A stretch of DNA of 23,374 nucleotides from DAORHV01 sp964513925 (GCA_964513925.1 CAZENR010000017.1:1-23374); one strand, 5' to 3'; shown: positions 7,509 through 15,460, counted from the first letter of the stretch. Notes: generated from the sequence alone by a model not told the origin. A program made the numbers and translations.

Positions 7509-8846
7509 TTACAGCCTGCATACGCCGTTGCTGCAGCGCATTCTGCGAGACGCGACAGCGTTGTACATACGCTCGCCGGGTACTGCCATGCCCGGAAGGA
7601 AGAGCAGGGGAACCAATGGCCAAAGCAGTGGAAGCTGCGTTGCCAACGTCCTAAACCCGCGGAACCCGGTATCAAATGTGCCCGAAGGCAGCCGCACGTG
7701 CATCGCGCGTTCCAGCGAAGCCAACGGAGTATCCGGAGCCCAGCGCTTGCGCACCGAGGCATCGTGAAAATCCACAACATGAACGCGGTGCAGCCAATCG
7801 AACATGCGTACCATCGTCACGCTGCGCCTGCACAGGCCGCATGATCCGTCGAACAACACCACGAGTTGCGTATGCTTTCGGTTCAGCAGGGCACGAATGG
7901 CGCGGAAGTCGTCATCCACCAGCAGACCCAAGTACGCAGTGAACATCACCAGCGAAAACAGCCCCACATCCATGGTGAGCATGATCCCACCGTGCATCAG
8001 CACGCCTGCAACAAGTATCGCACGCTTGATACTGCCGTATATCCGTGCAGAAAGCCTCAGTCGGCCAGGCAATGCCGGTAGGAGCAGCAGAAAGACCCAT
8101 GCTGCCTGCGCCAGCAGTACGAAGTAAGTGATGGTGGGGCTAAGCGAAGTAAGCCCGTCTGCAAGCCATAGTGGCAGACGCGAGAACATGCCGTGGTGCA
8201 TGGCGATCGCCGTGGCCGAGCCACCCATCCAGGTACTGCCGCTTATCTTCTCCAGCACAGAACTGATGTATATCCACGACATCTGCCAAAGCAGCAAACG
8301 GTACGGCCAAATCGGCATAGTGCGTTCATGCGCCGGCTGGTCGCTGCCGGTTTGCACTACGCGGCGCAATCTTCGCAGCGCATTCGGAAGGGTAAAGGCC
8401 TTGTCGCAAGGTGACACCAGCAAGATGAGCGCCAGCAAGCGAAGCACCGTGTCGCCGCCATCCAGCATGACTGGGTTGTATTCATGGAACGAGTACAGGA
8501 GTACCGTCGATATCGCCAGCGCCGCCCTGGTCCACAGGCCGGCTGCCACCAGTAGCAGCGAGCACAACAGCAGTACGTACAGCCACGACACATCGGACGG
8601 GCTTTGCACCCAATCCAGGAGCGAGAAGCGGAAGTCGGGTCGCAGCAGCATGGATACAGCCGAATGCGGCATGAGCCCGCTATCCGAGTAGTAGCGAGCT
8701 ACGTTCTTCCACTGCAGCGCTAGTTCGGCACATGCAACAATGCCGAATGCAACACGCATCATGCCGAAACCAGCTGCTGAAACTGGACGGAACCAGAAGC
8801 GTTCCAGCCGCTGTGCAAAGCCGTTGCGGGTTGCGCTGGTGCTCAT
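7509..8846 (-). CDS. HTTM-domain membrane protein fused to a DCC thiol-disulfide oxidoreductase-like domain
   Basis: The 445-residue product has two parts. Residues 1 to about 315 form a multi-membrane HTTM domain, related to the N-terminal half of vitamin K-dependent gamma-carboxylase, with features such as YSDSGLMP, LLYSFHEYNPVMLDGGDTVLRL and WMSWIYISS-like helices followed by LEKISGSTWMGG. Residues about 327-445 are a DCC (DUF393) domain beginning VVLFDGSCGLCRRSV, with the DxxCxxC motif at D333, C336 and C339. HTTM proteins are membrane enzymes of uncertain reaction; the DCC domain suggests redox chemistry. The ATG at 8846 overlaps the stop of the upstream gene (ATGA), so the two are translationally coupled. 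A codon seven residues earlier is an alternative start. The last residues contain two more cysteines (CSNGVC). Confidence 0.82.
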   Translation of the reverse strand: MSTSATRNGFAQRLERFWFRPVSAAGFGMMRVAFGIVACAELALQWKNVARYYSDSGLMPHSAVSMLLRPDFRFSLLDWVQSPSDVSWLYVLLLCSLLLVAAGLWTRAALAISTVLLYSFHEYNPVMLDGGDTVLRLLALILLVSPCDKAFTLPNALRRLRRVVQTGSDQPAHERTMPIWPYRLLLWQMSWIYISSVLEKISGSTWMGGSATAIAMHHGMFSRLPLWLADGLTSLSPTITYFVLLAQAAWVFLLLLPALPGRLRLSARIYGSIKRAILVAGVLMHGGIMLTMDVGLFSLVMFTAYLGLLVDDDFRAIRALLNRKHTQLVVLFDGSCGLCRRSVTMVRMFDWLHRVHVVDFHDASVRKRWAPDTPLASLERAMHVRLPSGTFDTGFRGFRTLATQLPLLWPLVPLLFLPGMAVPGERMYNAVASRRMRCSNGVCRL

Positions 8847-9400
8847 GATGGTTGCAGGGTGGAGCAATGCGTTTCACCAAGTGTTCGCTCGGATTCCCGC
8901 AGGCGCATATGCGAGAACTGGCTCAAGGAAGGCAGGTCTTTTGGGAGGACAATGCTATGTGCCTGCAGCCGTATTCGCAGGCCGGCAGCTTCGGGAAATA
9001 GTTTGCACTCCTGTTCAAGGTAATTCGGAACCATGCCACCCCAATCTTCCTCCAGTCGTCCGAGGATTTTTAGTTCCTTGGGGCGCTCGTACCACTGTAG
9101 TGTCTCGAATGTGCGCGTAGCCAGCGTGTGCCATGCTCCATTGCGGTATGCATCTACGGTAAACCTCGAGACCCTGCGCAGCGGATCGGGAGAGAAGATG
9201 TCCCACTTTTGCCACTGACTCAGGCTTAAGATGTACGGACGCGACATGTTAAACGCGTCTCCTGCCAGCAGGTTGAAGGCTCTCCAGGGCGTATTTCGCG
9301 GCAGCAAGTAGGCTGCAACTGCTGCCATATGCACCAGGCAGAACGCTACGATCAGCAAGCGCACAGTGGTTCGCGCCGGTGACGACGGCAGTTTCGACAC
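8843..9400 (-). CDS. membrane-anchored HTTM partner protein, 185 aa
   Basis: One hydrophobic segment at about 14-33 anchors the protein, and the rest should lie outside the cytoplasm. The motif SQWQKWDIFSPDP (61-73) resembles a W-x-MFSP-type motif that I associate with small proteins encoded beside HTTM genes, so a partner role is likely; this is family memory plus context. The following part is polar and beta-rich. The start is a GTG at 9400, 16 bases downstream of the methyltransferase stop, without a Shine-Dalgarno site. The stop overlaps the ATG of the HTTM-DCC gene. Function is unknown. Confidence 0.72.
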   Translation of the reverse strand: MSKLPSSPARTTVRLLIVAFCLVHMAAVAAYLLPRNTPWRAFNLLAGDAFNMSRPYILSLSQWQKWDIFSPDPLRRVSRFTVDAYRNGAWHTLATRTFETLQWYERPKELKILGRLEEDWGGMVPNYLEQECKLFPEAAGLRIRLQAHSIVLPKDLPSLSQFSHMRLRESERTLGETHCSTLQPS

Positions 9401-9416
9401 ACGGAGAAAGGAAGGC

Positions 9417-10637
9417 TTATGCCTGCTTCTTAGGCTCTAGCAGGACGATTTCACGTCCGACAAACTGGTCGCTGCGGCGGTAGAGCAACGTGGGGCGGCT
9501 GCCCGTGATGGTATGCGGCGGCAACACCGGCTTGTAGCCCAGGTCTTCGCAGAATTTCAGCGCCTTGGCCAGCGTGACAGGTCGCTTGCTGGAGTACCAT
9601 ACCGGCCATGTCATAACCACCGGTACCCCCGGTAGGGTTTCGGCGCAGTTTTGCAGGAACTTCTCCGTAAGAGTTTCGGCACCCTTGGCGTAGCGCTCAA
9701 TGTCCTTGATCATCGGGCGTCCGCGAAGGTTGGGGCCCAGCGAGCCCTCGGTTACGATCATGTGAGGCTTTTCCTTCAACTCAAACGGCTTGGTGGCGTC
9801 TTGCTTCCATGCCTCCGTTTCGATGTCTTTCTTGAGCACCTTGTACGTTTTGCGTACCCATTCGATATTCTTCCGGCACCCGTTGACTGCCTTCAGCTCC
9901 TTGTCAGAAGCCAATACGTCCCAGCCGCGGATCATGGCTTCGATGGGAATAACGCCGGTCCCGCAGAACGGGTCTAACACCACCAGCTTCTTTGGCTGCT
10001 TGAACTGCTGGCGATCCACAAGGAATTGGCCGAAGTTCAGCAGGATTTGTGCCAGCTTTGGCGGAAGCAGGCCCACCGTGGTATCGCGTACAGGCTTGCC
10101 GATGTCGCGCTGCGTATAGGCTTTGACGTTTTGCGCGGCAACGGTGCGTCCGATCCAAAGGGTTTCCTTGTCTTTCAGTACCATGAGTTCGCAGCCTTTC
10201 TTGGGGTCGAGCAGGCCTTCGTCGTGCAATTGGATCGCCATGGGCGGCTTGGCTTCGTTCCCTACATAGCGACTGGCAACGTTCTTGGATTTCAGGAACT
10301 GCTTGCAGTCGGCAAAGAAGTGTTTAGCGTGCTTTGGCTCTATACCCACAAACCGTAGCGCAAATGTTGCCTTGCCTTTTACACTCGCCAGTTCGGCAGC
10401 AAGTAACACCGGAATATCATTGAGTTGGTTTTTTGCACCCTCTTTCCCTACTGCGCGTGCCAGCATGAGCGTGCCGCCCAACTTGTCTAAAAACTCCTGA
10501 TCCAATTCGTGCTTGGTCTCAAACACCAGGATCTGGTTTGCATAGACACGTTTGGGTGTAAGGTCTGGAAGCAGCGCGCTTAATTCGGCGGCGCTGATCA
10601 TTGGGTTATTTCCTAGAATTGCGGCGTAAGAGTGCAT
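9417..10637 (-). CDS. TRM11-like SAM-dependent RNA methyltransferase
   Basis: A 406-residue protein with an N-terminal THUMP-like part (about 1-165) and a C-terminal Rossmann methyltransferase. The SAM-binding motif LDPFCGTGVIPIEAMIRG lies at 221-238, followed by DVLASDKELKAVNGCRKNIEW. These are typical of the TRM11/UPF0020 group, which modifies guanine N2 in tRNA or rRNA. At the place of the catalytic D/N-P-P-Y motif the sequence reads TEGSLGPNLRGRP (296-308), which departs from the canonical form. The ATG at 10637 is supported by a promoter ending seven bases upstream and by the protein-like start MHSYAAILGNNP. The two downstream genes follow in the same direction and are likely co-transcribed. 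Confidence 0.8.
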   Translation of the reverse strand: MHSYAAILGNNPMISAAELSALLPDLTPKRVYANQILVFETKHELDQEFLDKLGGTLMLARAVGKEGAKNQLNDIPVLLAAELASVKGKATFALRFVGIEPKHAKHFFADCKQFLKSKNVASRYVGNEAKPPMAIQLHDEGLLDPKKGCELMVLKDKETLWIGRTVAAQNVKAYTQRDIGKPVRDTTVGLLPPKLAQILLNFGQFLVDRQQFKQPKKLVVLDPFCGTGVIPIEAMIRGWDVLASDKELKAVNGCRKNIEWVRKTYKVLKKDIETEAWKQDATKPFELKEKPHMIVTEGSLGPNLRGRPMIKDIERYAKGAETLTEKFLQNCAETLPGVPVVMTWPVWYSSKRPVTLAKALKFCEDLGYKPVLPPHTITGSRPTLLYRRSDQFVGREIVLLEPKKQA

Positions 10638-10644
10638 GGCTGGC

Positions 10645-10673
10645 AGAATAGCGCGAGTACTGCGCGTTACCAA
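10645..10673 (-). promoter_or_regulatory. promoter for the TRM11-like operon, leaderless
   Basis: On the minus strand TTGGTA (plus-strand 10668-10673) and TATTCT (10645-10650) are separated by 17 bases. The -10 box ends seven bases before the ATG at 10637, predicting a leaderless transcript and ruling against a farther upstream start at 10706. Confidence 0.65.
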
Positions 10674-10720
10674 GAGATGGTGGCACCTGCATATACGGCA
10701 CATCATTTTTCTCTACATGA

Positions 10721-10745
10721 CAAAAAGACCCCCGAGGGAGTCTTT
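10721..10745 (-). terminator. Rho-independent terminator, read leftward
   Basis: A stem of about seven pairs including one G-T spans 10726-10743 with loop CTCG. On the minus strand it is followed by TTTTTG (10725 down to 10720). On the plus strand it is followed by a weaker T-rich stretch. It would stop leftward transcripts leaving the non-coding block or the gene at 11408-12109 before they enter the TRM11-like promoter. Confidence 0.65.
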
Positions 10746-11290
10746 GTGTTTGTGTTCTCCGGCGGTAACGGCCGTGCTGTAAGGCGTGGACGATCCGCTT
10801 GTGATGGAGAGAAGGAGGGGAGGAGCCCTATGACACTGCTTTGCTGCGGTCGCTTGTTTCTCCTCGTGACCAGGCGAGGTCCCCGTACCGGTTTGCCACA
10901 AGTTCACGAGGGAGCAAGGGAAACACTGGGGAGTAAGGTGGGTGCATACCGCGAGGGATCCTCGCCCGAAAGCGGTACGACATTGCAGAGCAGAGAGAAG
11001 GATGACTACGGGGAAGTACAGACGCACCTATGCCCAGGATTGTGCAAAGATGCAAGGAAGTGTGGCCGGGAGGAGCGAGTGCAGCAAGCACCCATAGGCA
11101 TCATCCTCTCTGATCGTGTCGGTGGTGGGAAGGAGCAGGGGGTGGTGGTCCGGGCCCGGACCAACGGGTGTGTTTGTCTTGTTGGTGTGAAGATCTCTTG
11201 TCGGGAAGATTGCCTTTCCGGAAGTGATCGCTTCATCATACTCATGGATCGAAAAGCGGCAAGCCTTAGGGCTGGAACGAACACTATTCG
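10745..11290. ncRNA. candidate structured non-coding RNA, family unknown
   Basis: This gap of roughly 550 bases has open frames, but their translations are low-complexity and unlike the neighbouring proteins. It contains several complementary arms. CCTCGTGA (10862-10869) pairs with TCACGAGG (10904-10911). TACCGC (10947-10952) pairs with GCGGTA (10972-10977) around an inner GAGG/CCTC hairpin. An outer helix, 10994-11005 with 11101-11111 (7+4 bp, one bulge), encloses CCTATG (11027-11032) with CATAGG (11093-11098), which in turn encloses GTGC/GCAC. An 18-base perfect palindrome lies at 11146-11163. The plus strand is rich in G over C, as is usual for the sense strand of structured RNAs, but the clear T-tract terminator is on the other strand, so orientation is open. 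I did not find the diagnostic motifs of RNase P RNA, tmRNA or SRP RNA. Confidence 0.45.
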
Positions 11291-11407
11291 TGTTATATGA
11301 ATACATTTTGTACTCTAAATTTGGCATTGTTGTTTTTGGCTAGAGCTAAACACGAAGTACACATTTTTGATTCAATGTGCCTTCGAGCCCTTTTCTTAGC
11401 CGTTTTG

Positions 11408-12109
11408 TTACTTTTCAACCGTTGTCCGCTGCTCGATAGGGGAGAAGCATGCTTTCGTGCGCCGTAAGATATCGGCTAAACGGTCTGCGACCGTGGAGGC
11501 CGAGCGGAAGGATGTAGCGGCCGTAGTTAAGCTGCGATGTGCATTATTGAGCGGGATTTTTGCCACTCCCTGCTTTGCCGCTGGGATAGTATCGGCAAGC
11601 TGCCTTAGCTCGGTGGCTATGCCGTCCAGCTCGTTGGCTGCCAGGCTCATCACGCTTCCTCCGGATAGTGCGTCCGTGGCTAGTTCATCAAACTGGTCTT
11701 CGACGGATTGCCAGTACAACATGCGGCATAGCCCCCGCTGCATCAGCTGGTAGAGTCGCATAAGTGCCTGGTCGGCAATGGCATCGCTTTGCAGTATTTC
11801 CATGTCATCGTCGTACTCCCGTGTGCGAGTGGCAACGTCTTCCGTGTGCAGCTCCAGAAGCCTGCGGGCTAATCCTGCATGGCCGCCGCTCATGCGCTGC
11901 AACCGGTTCAGCGCGCGTGCATCGTATGCGCGTACGCCGTCGCTTACCGAAACGGCAGTGTCTTTGTAGCGGCTGGCAAGGTGTACCTTTCCCGGCTCAA
12001 CAATCAGGGAGTACCCGCGGTATTGGTACTCGTTTTGCGTGCCACGTGTTTCGGAAGAGGGGGTGTGCATAAAGGTTGCGACTGTAGTGTTCCATGACGA
12101 ATGCGTCAA
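11408..12109 (-). CDS. hypothetical helical protein, 220-233 aa
   Basis: I do not recognise this protein. It is mostly alpha-helical, with long amphipathic stretches and no membrane segment or signal. The frame opens at a TTG (12109); an ATG at 12070 would give 220 residues starting MHTPSSETRG. A TATAAT on the minus strand at 12131-12136 places the 5' end near 12124, compatible with either start. A beta-like segment (QYRGYSLIVEPGKVHLASRYK) follows the N-terminus, and the rest resembles a four-helix-type protein. The gene is divergent from the DedA-like gene and precedes the non-coding block. Confidence 0.6.
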   Translation of the reverse strand: MTHSSWNTTVATFMHTPSSETRGTQNEYQYRGYSLIVEPGKVHLASRYKDTAVSVSDGVRAYDARALNRLQRMSGGHAGLARRLLELHTEDVATRTREYDDDMEILQSDAIADQALMRLYQLMQRGLCRMLYWQSVEDQFDELATDALSGGSVMSLAANELDGIATELRQLADTIPAAKQGVAKIPLNNAHRSLTTAATSFRSASTVADRLADILRRTKACFSPIEQRTTVEK

Positions 12110-12130
12110 CTAGGCATGACATTGTCAGCG

Positions 12131-12136
12131 ATTATA
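12131..12136 (-). promoter_or_regulatory. -10 box upstream of the gene at 11408-12109
   Basis: A perfect TATAAT on the minus strand occupies plus-strand 12131-12136. No good -35 hexamer is found at 16-18 bases. The predicted 5' end near 12124 lies about 15 bases before the TTG and 54 before the ATG at 12070. Confidence 0.4.
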
Positions 12137-12221
12137 GGGCATTGCCTGGCGGCGTATGCTTTGCGCCACTTCTCGCCTACACTGCGTTGGGTCTACGCGC
12201 GACTTCTTTTCCCTCTCCACA

Positions 12222-12884
12222 ATGCATCATCTGCTTTCCGGTGTCATTTCTTGGTTACAGCATCTGGCTACCCAGGTTCCCCTGGAGGCATTCGTCCTCG
12301 TGGGAGGTGTTGTAGAAGAGCTCATTGCCCCCATTCCATCACCGTTGGTGGCAACACTTGCCGGTAGTATCGCTGCCGAGCAGGGGTATACCTGGCCCAT
12401 GCTCTTGCTGGTGTGCATGATCGGCTGTGTCGGCAAGACCTTTGGCGCGACGGTATTCTATGTGCTTGCCGATAAATTCGAAGACGTATTCGTGCCGCGC
12501 TTTGGCAAATTCATCGGTGTCAGCCACCAGGAGGTGGAGCAGTTTGGAAAGCGCTTCACCGGCGGATGGAAAGACGCTGTGGTTGTACTGCTGATCCGTT
12601 CCATACCCATGATGCCCTCCACGCCTGTATCGGTGGCTTGTGGAGTGGTGCGCTTTCCAATCAAGACGTTCATGCTTGCTACCTACTGCGGCTTTGTCCT
12701 GCGCGAAATGTTCTTCATGGTATTAGGTTTTACCGGTGCTGCGGCAGCCACCAGCCTACTGGCAGGCATCGACAGCGCCGAAGGCCTGATGAACGGCATC
12801 ATCGCCCTGGCCGTACTGGTGTGCATCGGCTGGCTGTACTGGCGTCGCCGCAAGGGCACATTGCTGTCGTTGATTAAGCGTTAG
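12222..12884 (+). CDS. DedA/VTT-family membrane protein
   Basis: A 220-residue membrane protein with five or six hydrophobic segments. The N-terminal VGGVVEELIAPIPSPLV, the conserved basic/Pro loop LLIRSIPMMPSTPVSVACGVVRFPIKTF (about 127-154) and the following hydrophobic part match the VTT (SNARE-associated, DedA) family. Members are linked to phospholipid flipping and membrane homeostasis. The ATG at 12222 gives the expected family start; an ATG at 12156 would add 22 residues without similarity. A possible -10 box TACACT lies at 12178-12183. Its last 11 bases overlap the 3' end of the convergent GT-C-like gene. Confidence 0.78.
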   Translation: MHHLLSGVISWLQHLATQVPLEAFVLVGGVVEELIAPIPSPLVATLAGSIAAEQGYTWPMLLLVCMIGCVGKTFGATVFYVLADKFEDVFVPRFGKFIGVSHQEVEQFGKRFTGGWKDAVVVLLIRSIPMMPSTPVSVACGVVRFPIKTFMLATYCGFVLREMFFMVLGFTGAAAATSLLAGIDSAEGLMNGIIALAVLVCIGWLYWRRRKGTLLSLIKR

Positions 12885-14271
12885 CACCCAAGCGCCGCCG
12901 CGCTTCTTGCGCCAGCAGGATCGTACATAGCACTACCGTTACCGGAGCAATGTGCAATAGTCCGCGGCTGATGCCCGTTTGCATAATGGCTTCGTTTGCA
13001 AGAGAGGTGCAGGTGAACACGATGCATTGTTCAGCGAAGACGATGACCACAAATGCAGAAAGCACGTTTCTTGCACTCCGCCCCGCGTATGCCATGCACA
13101 CCGGCACCAGCAGTGGCAACAGCATCCAGTTTGGTTCATGGGTCAAATGGAACCAAATGGCATGCGCAGCCAGTGGAGAAAAGGCAATGGTCACATCGGT
13201 GACACCCTTGGCGTTTCCGAAGGTCAATCCATGCGTCCACTTAAAGACCAGCCATGGCAGGGTAATGGCGGCAGCTAGCGCCAGTGCCTTCGCGAAAGAC
13301 TGCCGGTACTCGGAAGGTTGTTTGCGCACGCTTGCGTAGCACAGCAGCGCTCCCAACACGGGTGCGTACAGCAGCATCCCTTCGTTCTTGGTGAAGGTCA
13401 GGAGTCCAATGGCTATGCCGCAGAGGCGTATCCACGATGAGCGCTGCGTCCCCGTTGTCATCGTAGATTCATACAGCGAGCCTGCCGCAACCAGCACATG
13501 CGCCGCCACAAAAACGTCTGCATAGGGGTTGGCGCCATGAATGAGGAGCAGCGGCAACGATGCCAGCGCACAGGTGCCCATTGCACTTGCCGCGCCCGAT
13601 ACGCGCCTGCGCAACAGGCAGTATGCGGTTGCCAGCAGTCCAAGCAGCCACACCATGTGTACCCCGTTGACGAGCGGTTCGTCCCAACTTCCCCGCAGCA
13701 GCGCCAGCCAGGTTTTCATGAGCGGTACTGTTGGGGGATACGAGCTGACGCCGCCCTCGGTCTGTACCGTTCCGTTACCAACGGGAATGTTCAGCACCAG
13801 CTCGTGTTGCACATAGAACATCTTGCCGCGCATGTTCCAGTTGTTGAACGAGTCGTCCCAGTAGGTCGGCACCGTGAGCAGGTTGTAGCCGCCTGCAACA
13901 AGCTTGATGCATGTCCATGCTATAAGAATGCCAATACCCACCATCGCGCCGCGCGAAACAGATGCATTAGGGTACTGTGCCGGCTGCAATCTCCAGGCTG
14001 CGCGCAGCGCTCCGGTACGCACGCCTACTGCAATCAGCGCGACTGCCAGTACTCCGGCAACCATGCAGAATCCAGGCAGATCCAAGCGGATGAGTCCTGC
14101 CCAATGCGTCAGGGTGACGGCCAGCAAGAACACTGTTGGTCCCAGCGCCATACTCCATGCTGCGCGTTCCAGACGACCAAGTACCGGGTGAGCGCCTTCG
14201 ATGCAGGCAAGCGCAAGCCAGCCCAGCATCACGGGTACTGCCATGCCGATGGTGAGGAACACGATGGTCAT
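12874..14271 (-). CDS. GT-C-like polytopic membrane protein (putative lipid-linked glycosyltransferase)
   Basis: The 465-residue product has about ten or more membrane segments. After the third or fourth segment comes TVPTYWDDSFNNWNMRGKMFY (about 133-153), with an acidic DD pair in the first large outside loop, as expected of GT-C glycosyltransferases that use polyprenyl-phosphate sugars. Later parts include VSSYPPTVPLMKTW and LLTFTKNEGMLLY, seen in dolichyl/undecaprenyl-phosphate mannosyltransferase-type proteins. Donor and acceptor cannot be determined. Its ATG overlaps the stop of the upstream gene (ATGA), so the pair is translationally coupled. Function by fold type is inference. Confidence 0.65.
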   Translation of the reverse strand: MTIVFLTIGMAVPVMLGWLALACIEGAHPVLGRLERAAWSMALGPTVFLLAVTLTHWAGLIRLDLPGFCMVAGVLAVALIAVGVRTGALRAAWRLQPAQYPNASVSRGAMVGIGILIAWTCIKLVAGGYNLLTVPTYWDDSFNNWNMRGKMFYVQHELVLNIPVGNGTVQTEGGVSSYPPTVPLMKTWLALLRGSWDEPLVNGVHMVWLLGLLATAYCLLRRRVSGAASAMGTCALASLPLLLIHGANPYADVFVAAHVLVAAGSLYESTMTTGTQRSSWIRLCGIAIGLLTFTKNEGMLLYAPVLGALLCYASVRKQPSEYRQSFAKALALAAAITLPWLVFKWTHGLTFGNAKGVTDVTIAFSPLAAHAIWFHLTHEPNWMLLPLLVPVCMAYAGRSARNVLSAFVVIVFAEQCIVFTCTSLANEAIMQTGISRGLLHIAPVTVVLCTILLAQEARRRLGANA

Positions 14272-15446
14272 GGTGCTGAAGGGGCAGTGCGCGGTAGTGG
14301 AGGAGCGCGGAACACAAACGAGCCTGTACCAAACCAGCCGAGCATTTTCCCCGGACCGGTAACTACGGTGCCGTTGAGCATCAGTTGCCCTTGCGCGTTA
14401 GGAGACATCTCAGGCCTTCGGTACACAATCCAGGTGTCATCGGTATCGAATCCGTTACCCGGAATGGCGGGATACGTGATGTATCTGATGTTGCCCAAGT
14501 ACGGCCACTCGCGTTCGGCAAAGAAGAGGTACGACTGTCTGTCGGCAACCAAGGGCGCTGCAAATGCGGCAAAGTCGTAGAAATTGTCGCGGTCGCGGAA
14601 CGTGCGTGCGGGAGCGTTTCCCGTCACGTATGTAACGTGGTCATGCGCTACCCAATTGAGGTATTCCCATCCCATTCGTAGATCCAGTAGCACCCATACC
14701 AACGCAAAGGCAATCAATACGGCGGCAAATGCGCGCGGTGCATGGTGCTGCGCGCGGCGTGCGTACAGCCATGCAGCAACGCAAATGATGGCCAGGGTGC
14801 ACAGCAGGATGTAGGTGGTAGAGGGCGCGGTCGGAGGTACGTCGCGGTAGGTGAGTTGCCTGGCCACCGGATTGCTGGTCAGCCTGGGGCCCCACAGGAA
14901 GTTGATGCTGTACGGGCGGTACTGGTCTAAGCGCCAGAACGACGCCGATGTTTCGATAAGCTGCTCGAAAATATTCCAGCTCGCGAATTCCAGGCGCGAC
15001 ACCAGCACGGTTGTATGCGGCGGCAACGCCAGTCCTATGCGCTTTTCGCCACGCTTCCATGTTGATTTGGCGGAGAAGTCGAAGCTGGCCATGTCCAAGG
15101 TATCGGCAGGGACATCTATGCTCACGCTGTATGTTTTCGGATCCTCTTCCTCGCGCAGCGCCCAAACGAATTTAATTTCCACTCCCTCGGGACTAGCGGA
15201 AAATAGTCGGCCTGCTTGGGGCAGCCACGGGAGTTGCGTATCGGTCAACAAAGCGCCGGTTGCGTCTCCGGTAGAGAGCAGCAGTCCATCTGGCACCTGT
15301 TCGACGGTGATTGGCCCCATGCCTTCCCACTTCGCATTGATGGCACCTTGATGGAAATCGAAGGTGTGCACGCTCATAGCCGATGCGTGACCCGTTGCCA
15401 CAAGGCAACAGGTGAACGCGGCGAGCCGGAGTGCCGTGCGAAGCAT
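14268..15446 (-). CDS. membrane protein with extracytoplasmic beta domain, partner of the GT-C-like protein
   Basis: I do not recognise a named family. The ATG at 15446 begins a signal peptide (MLRTALRLAAFTCCLVATGHASA) and follows a TACAAT box by eight bases; an upstream start at 15488 would lie before that promoter. Residues about 25-190 are polar and beta-rich, like a carbohydrate-binding or jelly-roll domain. Two hydrophobic segments at about 200-245 (TYILLCTLAIICVAAWLYA, and AFAAVLIAFALVWVLLD) are followed by a soluble C-terminal domain. It overlaps the GT-C-like gene by four bases, suggesting that the two act together in surface glycan assembly. Confidence 0.65.
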   Translation of the reverse strand: MLRTALRLAAFTCCLVATGHASAMSVHTFDFHQGAINAKWEGMGPITVEQVPDGLLLSTGDATGALLTDTQLPWLPQAGRLFSASPEGVEIKFVWALREEEDPKTYSVSIDVPADTLDMASFDFSAKSTWKRGEKRIGLALPPHTTVLVSRLEFASWNIFEQLIETSASFWRLDQYRPYSINFLWGPRLTSNPVARQLTYRDVPPTAPSTTYILLCTLAIICVAAWLYARRAQHHAPRAFAAVLIAFALVWVLLDLRMGWEYLNWVAHDHVTYVTGNAPARTFRDRDNFYDFAAFAAPLVADRQSYLFFAEREWPYLGNIRYITYPAIPGNGFDTDDTWIVYRRPEMSPNAQGQLMLNGTVVTGPGKMLGWFGTGSFVFRAPPLPRTAPSAP

Positions 15447-15454
15447 TGTGGCAG

Positions 15455-15460
15455 ATTGTA
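15455..15460 (-). promoter_or_regulatory. -10 box for the membrane-protein pair, leaderless
   Basis: On the minus strand TACAAT (plus-strand 15455-15460) ends eight bases before the ATG at 15446. No convincing -35 box is seen at 16-18 bases. The layout matches other leaderless starts in this window. Confidence 0.5.

Noticed and set aside
10745..11290. RNase P RNA or tmRNA
   Set aside because: Some fragments look similar (an AGGAGGGGAGGA stretch, a GGAGCAAGG stretch), but the conserved GAAAGTCC-type core, the 3' CAGAA...GGCTTA core and the tRNA-like ends of tmRNA are absent. A covariance-model search would settle this.
10632..11300. A 222-codon open frame on the plus strand across the non-coding block
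   Set aside because: The translation is low-complexity, rich in Arg, Gly and Cys, has no recognisable domain, starts inside the divergent promoter region and spans a terminator hairpin. Complementary arms explain the region better.
10713..11327. Minus-strand open frames of about 100 codons in the same block
   Set aside because: Two short frames abut without shared features, one runs through the terminator, and neither resembles a protein family.
13498..14580. A 360-codon plus-strand frame opposite the membrane-protein pair
   Set aside because: Rich in His, Arg, Cys and Gln, with no domain; it is the antisense shadow of two well-supported membrane proteins.
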